Shown: one piece after another, positions 5,398-8,552 of the stretch
Numbering within the stretch: the stretch's first letter is position 1
Layout of the letters: every line of letters begins with the position of its first letter
Assembly (NCBI GenBank): GCA_021802025.1
Contig: JAKABC010000072.1
Coordinates: forward strand, 1 to 8,552
Direction: 5' to 3'
DNA length: 8,552 nucleotides
Source: Actinomycetes bacterium
GTDB lineage: Bacteria > Actinomycetota > Acidimicrobiia > Acidimicrobiales > RAAP-2
Position numbers and translations under genes: made by a program
Notes under the pieces: model-generated
The model's input: the letters and a program-made list of their open reading frames with translations, nothing else
Database searches by the model: none
Told to the model about the DNA's origin: nothing

Positions 5398-6069
5398 GTG
5401 ACGATCGCCGAGGAGCGTGACGAGAGGGCCGGTGCCGAGCGCCACGGCGGGCGCCACCTCGACGCCTCGCGCGACGCGGCCCTGCGCGACGCGGCGCTGC
5501 GCCTGCTCGCCCAGATCGGCTACGACCGGCTCACCGTCGACGCCATCGCCACCAGCGCGGGGGCCGGCAAGGCGACGATCTACCGACGCTGGTCGGGCAA
5601 GGCCGAGCTGGTCGTCGACGCCCTGCTGCGCCATAAGCCCCGCCTGGAGGCGCCCGACACGGGTTCGTTGCGCGGCGACCTGGCCGAGCTGGCCCGGCGC
5701 GCGAGCGCCCACGACGGCGAATCCCTCGACACCTCGGTGATGGTCGGGCTGGCCAGCGCGCTGCCGCGCGACCCCGAACTGCGCGCCGCGTTCGACGAGC
5801 GCCTGGTCGAGCCCCACCGACGTTCGTTGGCCGCGGTCTTCGAACGGGCCGTCGCCCGAGGCGAGATCGCACCGGTCGCCCACCTCGACCTGGTGGTCTC
5901 GCTCATCCCGGCGCTCGTCCTCTATCGTCTCCTCGTCCAGCCCCAGGAGATCGACGCCGGCTTCGTCGAGTCGATCATCGAGGGCGTGATCTTGCCCCTC
6001 GTGCTGGCCGGACCGGTGTCGCTGCAGAACCCCGAACCCCTAGAGAAAGGCCATCGTGACCACCTCTGA
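5398..6069 (+). CDS. TetR/AcrR family transcriptional repressor of the adjacent efflux gene
   Basis: The 223-aa product has an N-terminal TetR DNA-binding domain at about residues 25-72: a first helix ALRLLAQIGYDRLTVDAIA, then the helix-turn-helix SAGAGKATIYRRWSGKAELV, with the family hallmark YRRW/F-x-x-K. Residues 80-215 form the helical ligand-binding and dimerisation domain, including a TetR_C-like segment ending in EIDAGFVESIIEGVILPLVL. It should act as a cytoplasmic homodimer that leaves DNA on binding a small molecule; the ligand is unknown. GTG 5398 is set by the -10 box 7 nt upstream. The 3' end overlaps the permease gene by 14 nt, so both are made from one mRNA. A near-perfect 15-bp duplication at 5470-5499 encodes RDAAL twice in the first helix. 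The repeated palindromes just upstream are the likely binding site. Confidence 0.9.
   Translation: MTIAEERDERAGAERHGGRHLDASRDAALRDAALRLLAQIGYDRLTVDAIATSAGAGKATIYRRWSGKAELVVDALLRHKPRLEAPDTGSLRGDLAELARRASAHDGESLDTSVMVGLASALPRDPELRAAFDERLVEPHRRSLAAVFERAVARGEIAPVAHLDLVVSLIPALVLYRLLVQPQEIDAGFVESIIEGVILPLVLAGPVSLQNPEPLEKGHRDHL
6043..6050 (+). promoter_or_regulatory. Ribosome-binding site of the efflux permease gene
   Basis: GAGAAAGG lies within the end of the tetR coding region, 5 nt before GTG 6056. It supports that start, which overlaps the last 14 nt of tetR, and indicates that the permease is translated from the tetR transcript rather than from its own promoter. Confidence 0.6.
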
Positions 6070-7540
6070 CGTCGCGCCCGAACGCCACGCCACCACCGCC
6101 GGCAAGCACCTCGGGCTGGCGCTCGTCGTCATCTCGTGCGCCCAGCTCATGATCGTCCTCGACGCGACCATCGTGAACGTGGCCCTGCCGACGATCCGCA
6201 CCGCGCTGCACTTCTCGCTCAACAACCTCGAGTGGGTGATCACGGCCTACTCACTGACCTTCGGCGGCCTGCTGCTCTTCGGGGGGCGCACCGGCGACCT
6301 CTTCGGCAAGCGCAGGATGTTCATGGTCGGCATCGCGGTCTTCGCCCTGGCCTCGCTGCTCGGCGGTCTCGCCACCTCTGACGTCTGGCTGATCGTGACC
6401 CGGGGACTCCAGGGGGTGGGTGGGGCGATCGCCTCGCCGACGGCGCTCTCTCTGGTCACCACGAACTTCCCCGAGGGCCCGTCGCGCAACCGGGCCATGG
6501 GCGTCTACGCCGCGATGTCGGGGGTCGGCGGCGCCGTCGGGCTCCTCCTCGGGGGGCTGCTCACGAGCTACGTCTCGTGGCGGTGGATCTTCTTCGTGAA
6601 CGTGCCGATCGCCCTCATCGTGCTGGCCCTGGCGCCCCGGGCGCTCAACGAGTCCGACCGCGGCGAGGGTCGCCTGGACGTGCCGGGGGCGCTGACCGCG
6701 ACGGCCGGCATGCTCTCGCTGGTCTACGGCCTGTCCAACACCGCGAGCCACAGCTGGACGAGCGTCTCGACGCTGGTGGCGCTGGGCCTGGCGGTCGTGA
6801 TGCTCGGGCTCTTCTTGCTCATCGAGTCGCGCAGCGCCGAGCCGCTGATGCCGCTGGCGATCTTCAAGAACCGCAACCGCTCGGGCGCGTACCTCATCAT
6901 GCTGTTCATCGGCATCGCGCTGTTCTCGATGTTCTACTTCTTGACCCAGTACCTCCAGAACATCCTCGGCTGGAGCCCGGTGCGCACGGGGGTCGGCTTC
7001 TTGCCGATGACCGTCGGCATCGTGATCGCGGCGGGCCTCTCCTCACGGTTCGTCTCGCGCATCGGCGTGCGCATCCCGCTCGTCGTCGGACCGGCCGTGG
7101 CCGTGGCCGGTCTCGCGTGGATGTCGAACGTGATCACCGTGCACTCGAGCTACTGGCAGGTCTTCGCGCCGCTGCTGCTGCTGGCGCTGGGTATGGGCAC
7201 CACCTTCGTGCCCCTCACGCTCGTCGCCGTCTCCGGGGTCGAGCACCACGAGGCGGGGCTGGCCTCGGCGCTGCTCAACACCACCCAGCAGGTCGGCGGG
7301 GCCCTCGGGCTCGCCGTGCTGGCGACCGTGGCCATCGACGCGATGAAGTCGAAGCTGGCCGCGCTGCACTCGCTCGCCCCCGCGGCCCAGGCGGTCGCCA
7401 CGACCCACGGCTACACCACGGCCTTCATGTGGGGCTCGCTGATCGCGTTGGTGGGCCTCGTCGTCTCGCTGCTGATGATCCGCGTGCCCGCGCTGATGCC
7501 CGGCGACGAGGAGCTGGCCTCGACGGCCCTGATGGGCTAG
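6056..7540 (+). CDS. DHA2-family MFS multidrug efflux permease (EmrB/QacA type)
   Basis: The 494-aa integral membrane protein has about 14 hydrophobic segments, the number that defines the DHA2 drug:H+ antiporter group. Family motifs are clear: LDATIVNVALPTI at residues 35-47 (motif D1, end of helix 1), GGRTGDLFGKRR at 76-87 (motif A loop between helices 2 and 3), RGLQGVGGA near 116-124 (motif B arginine), and the glycine-rich motif C region SGVGGAVGLLLGGLL at about 155-169, followed by WRWIFFVNVP at 175-184. It should export toxic hydrophobic or cationic compounds in exchange for protons across the cytoplasmic membrane; the substrate cannot be predicted. GTG 6056 has GAGAAAGG 5 nt upstream. 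The gene follows tetR with a 14-nt overlap, a classic repressor-pump operon. Its TAG stop shares bases with the stop of the convergent EAL gene (CTAG). Confidence 0.92.
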   Translation: MTTSDVAPERHATTAGKHLGLALVVISCAQLMIVLDATIVNVALPTIRTALHFSLNNLEWVITAYSLTFGGLLLFGGRTGDLFGKRRMFMVGIAVFALASLLGGLATSDVWLIVTRGLQGVGGAIASPTALSLVTTNFPEGPSRNRAMGVYAAMSGVGGAVGLLLGGLLTSYVSWRWIFFVNVPIALIVLALAPRALNESDRGEGRLDVPGALTATAGMLSLVYGLSNTASHSWTSVSTLVALGLAVVMLGLFLLIESRSAEPLMPLAIFKNRNRSGAYLIMLFIGIALFSMFYFLTQYLQNILGWSPVRTGVGFLPMTVGIVIAAGLSSRFVSRIGVRIPLVVGPAVAVAGLAWMSNVITVHSSYWQVFAPLLLLALGMGTTFVPLTLVAVSGVEHHEAGLASALLNTTQQVGGALGLAVLATVAIDAMKSKLAALHSLAPAAQAVATTHGYTTAFMWGSLIALVGLVVSLLMIRVPALMPGDEELASTALMG

Positions 7541-8552
7541 GCCAGGGGCACGGGGGCGGGCAGGACGGCGGGGGCCAGCTCGTCGGCCGGGACCGGCCGG
7601 GAGATGTAGTCGCCCTGGGCGACGTCACAGCCCAGCTCGCTCAGCCGGGCGAGGGTCGCGGCGTCCTCGATGCCCTCGGCGACCACGCGCAGGCCCATCT
7701 CGTGGCCGAGGTTGATCGTCGCGCGCACGAGCTCGAGCGTGCGCGGCCCGGTGTCGTCGGTCACCCCGTCGAGGAACGCGCGGTCGAGCTTGAGCTCGCT
7801 CACCGAGAGGCTGGAGAGGTAGGCGAGCGAGGTGACCCCCGCGCCGAAGTCGTCGATCGACACGAGGACCCCGAGGTCGCGCAGCCGGCGGATGACCTCG
7901 CTCGCGCGGTCGAACTCGCGGATGATGACCGACTCGGTCACCTCCACGATCAAGAAGCGGCTGGCCAGGCCGTAGCGCTCGAGGAGCCGCTCGACGAGCT
8001 CGACGAGCCCGTCGTCGAGCAGGTTCGAGGCCGACACGTTGACCGAGACGGTGAACTCGCGCCCCTCGGCGCTCCACTGCGCGCACTGGCGCAGCGCCGC
8101 CTCCATGACCCACGCGGTGAGCGGCGCCATGAGGCCGGCCTCCTCAGCCAGGGGGAGGAACTTCACCGGCGGCACGAGGCCGAGGTGGGGGTGGGGCCAG
8201 CGCACCAGCGCCTCCACGCCCGTGACGGTGCCCGTCGCGAGGTCCATCTGGGGCTGGTAGTGCAAGACGAGCTCGCCGTTGCGCACGGCGTCGCTCAGGT
8301 CGTCGAGCAGGTGGATGTGGTTGTTCAATCCGTCGAGGGTCGGGTCGTAGAAGACGTAGGGTTCGCCACTGAGCTTCGCCCGGTACATCGCGACGTCGGC
8401 CGACCACACGAGCACCGCCCCGTCGAGGGCGTCATCGGGGTAGAGGGCGACGCCGATCGAGGCCGAGACGCTCGTCTCGACCGAGCGCAGGGCGAAGGGG
8501 GCCGCGAGGGCCGCGGTGACGCGCTCGGCGACCTCGCCGGCCACCTCGGGGC
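7537..8552 (-). CDS. GGDEF-EAL cyclic-di-GMP protein, C-terminal part (N-terminus outside window)
   Basis: The visible 338 codons run off the right edge, so the start and any sensor domain are missing. The first 75 or so residues are the end of a GGDEF domain (SASIGVALYPDD, SADVAMYRAK, FYDP); the GGDEF motif itself is outside the window. The rest is a full EAL phosphodiesterase domain that hydrolyses c-di-GMP. Its catalytic features look intact: EAL at 8206-8214 (VEALVRW), the asparagine of SVNVSASNL, the glutamate of VEVTES, DDFG at 7843-7854, the lysine of ELKLDRAFL, VAEGIED and the glutamine of VAQG. One departure is QGDYISRP, where an aromatic residue usually follows QG. GTG 8542-8544 is an internal codon of the GGDEF domain, not a start. 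The stop overlaps that of the permease gene. Confidence 0.9.
   Translation of the reverse strand, partial: PEVAGEVAERVTAALAAPFALRSVETSVSASIGVALYPDDALDGAVLVWSADVAMYRAKLSGEPYVFYDPTLDGLNNHIHLLDDLSDAVRNGELVLHYQPQMDLATGTVTGVEALVRWPHPHLGLVPPVKFLPLAEEAGLMAPLTAWVMEAALRQCAQWSAEGREFTVSVNVSASNLLDDGLVELVERLLERYGLASRFLIVEVTESVIIREFDRASEVIRRLRDLGVLVSIDDFGAGVTSLAYLSSLSVSELKLDRAFLDGVTDDTGPRTLELVRATINLGHEMGLRVVAEGIEDAATLARLSELGCDVAQGDYISRPVPADELAPAVLPAPVPLA

Noticed and set aside
8542..8544. GTG as the start of the EAL gene
   Set aside because: It falls in the middle of a GGDEF domain C-terminal helix, and the frame continues to the window edge.
1..8552. Mobile element, prophage, CRISPR array or defence island
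   Set aside because: No transposase, integrase, tRNA, long terminal repeats, spaced direct repeats or composition break is visible. Genes are housekeeping or common accessory families with uniform GC-rich codon use.

Overview
This is a gene-dense, very GC-rich (roughly 70% or more by eye) chromosomal window. It looks like an actinobacterium, and the gene content plus promoter style suggest an Acidimicrobiia-type lineage (inference; no rRNA gene is present to confirm it). The clues are the clpS-DUF2017 pair, the MpaB/DUF2236 protein, heavy use of GTG starts, and promoters whose TAGGGT-like -10 box lies 6-7 nt before the start codon, as expected for leaderless mRNAs.

Layout, left to right. (1) The end of an ArfB-type ribosome-rescue hydrolase gene (+), running in from the left edge, meets surE (-) with overlapping stop codons. 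(2) A short divergent promoter region (1241-1297) separates surE from a galM-like aldose 1-epimerase (+), which is coupled through a GTGA overlap to an SDR oxidoreductase (+). (3) The SDR gene converges with, and overlaps by 40 nt, an MpaB/DUF2236 putative oxygenase (-). (4) A 25-nt divergent gap containing one perfect palindrome, ACCCTAGGGT, separates mpaB from clpS (+). clpS is followed with a 1-nt overlap by a DUF2017 gene. (5) A secreted protein of unknown function (+) has its own leaderless promoter. (6) A TetR repressor and a 14-TM DHA2 multidrug efflux permease form a two-gene operon; the TetR promoter carries repeated palindromic sites that look like an autoregulatory operator. (7) The permease gene ends in overlapping stop codons with a GGDEF-EAL cyclic-di-GMP gene (-) that runs off the right edge.

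Functional themes are protein quality control (ArfB rescue of stalled ribosomes, ClpS delivery of N-degron substrates to ClpAP/ClpCP), sugar anomer and redox chemistry (epimerase plus SDR), inducible drug efflux (TetR plus MFS), and second-messenger turnover (EAL). There are no tRNA or rRNA genes, CRISPR arrays, insertion sequences or attachment sites that I can see, and no intergenic stretch exceeds about 90 nt. I did not find a convincing new multi-gene system. The most unusual signals are architectural: the shared -10 palindrome between mpaB and clpS, the consistent leaderless promoters, and the overlap of the genes at all three convergent junctions.
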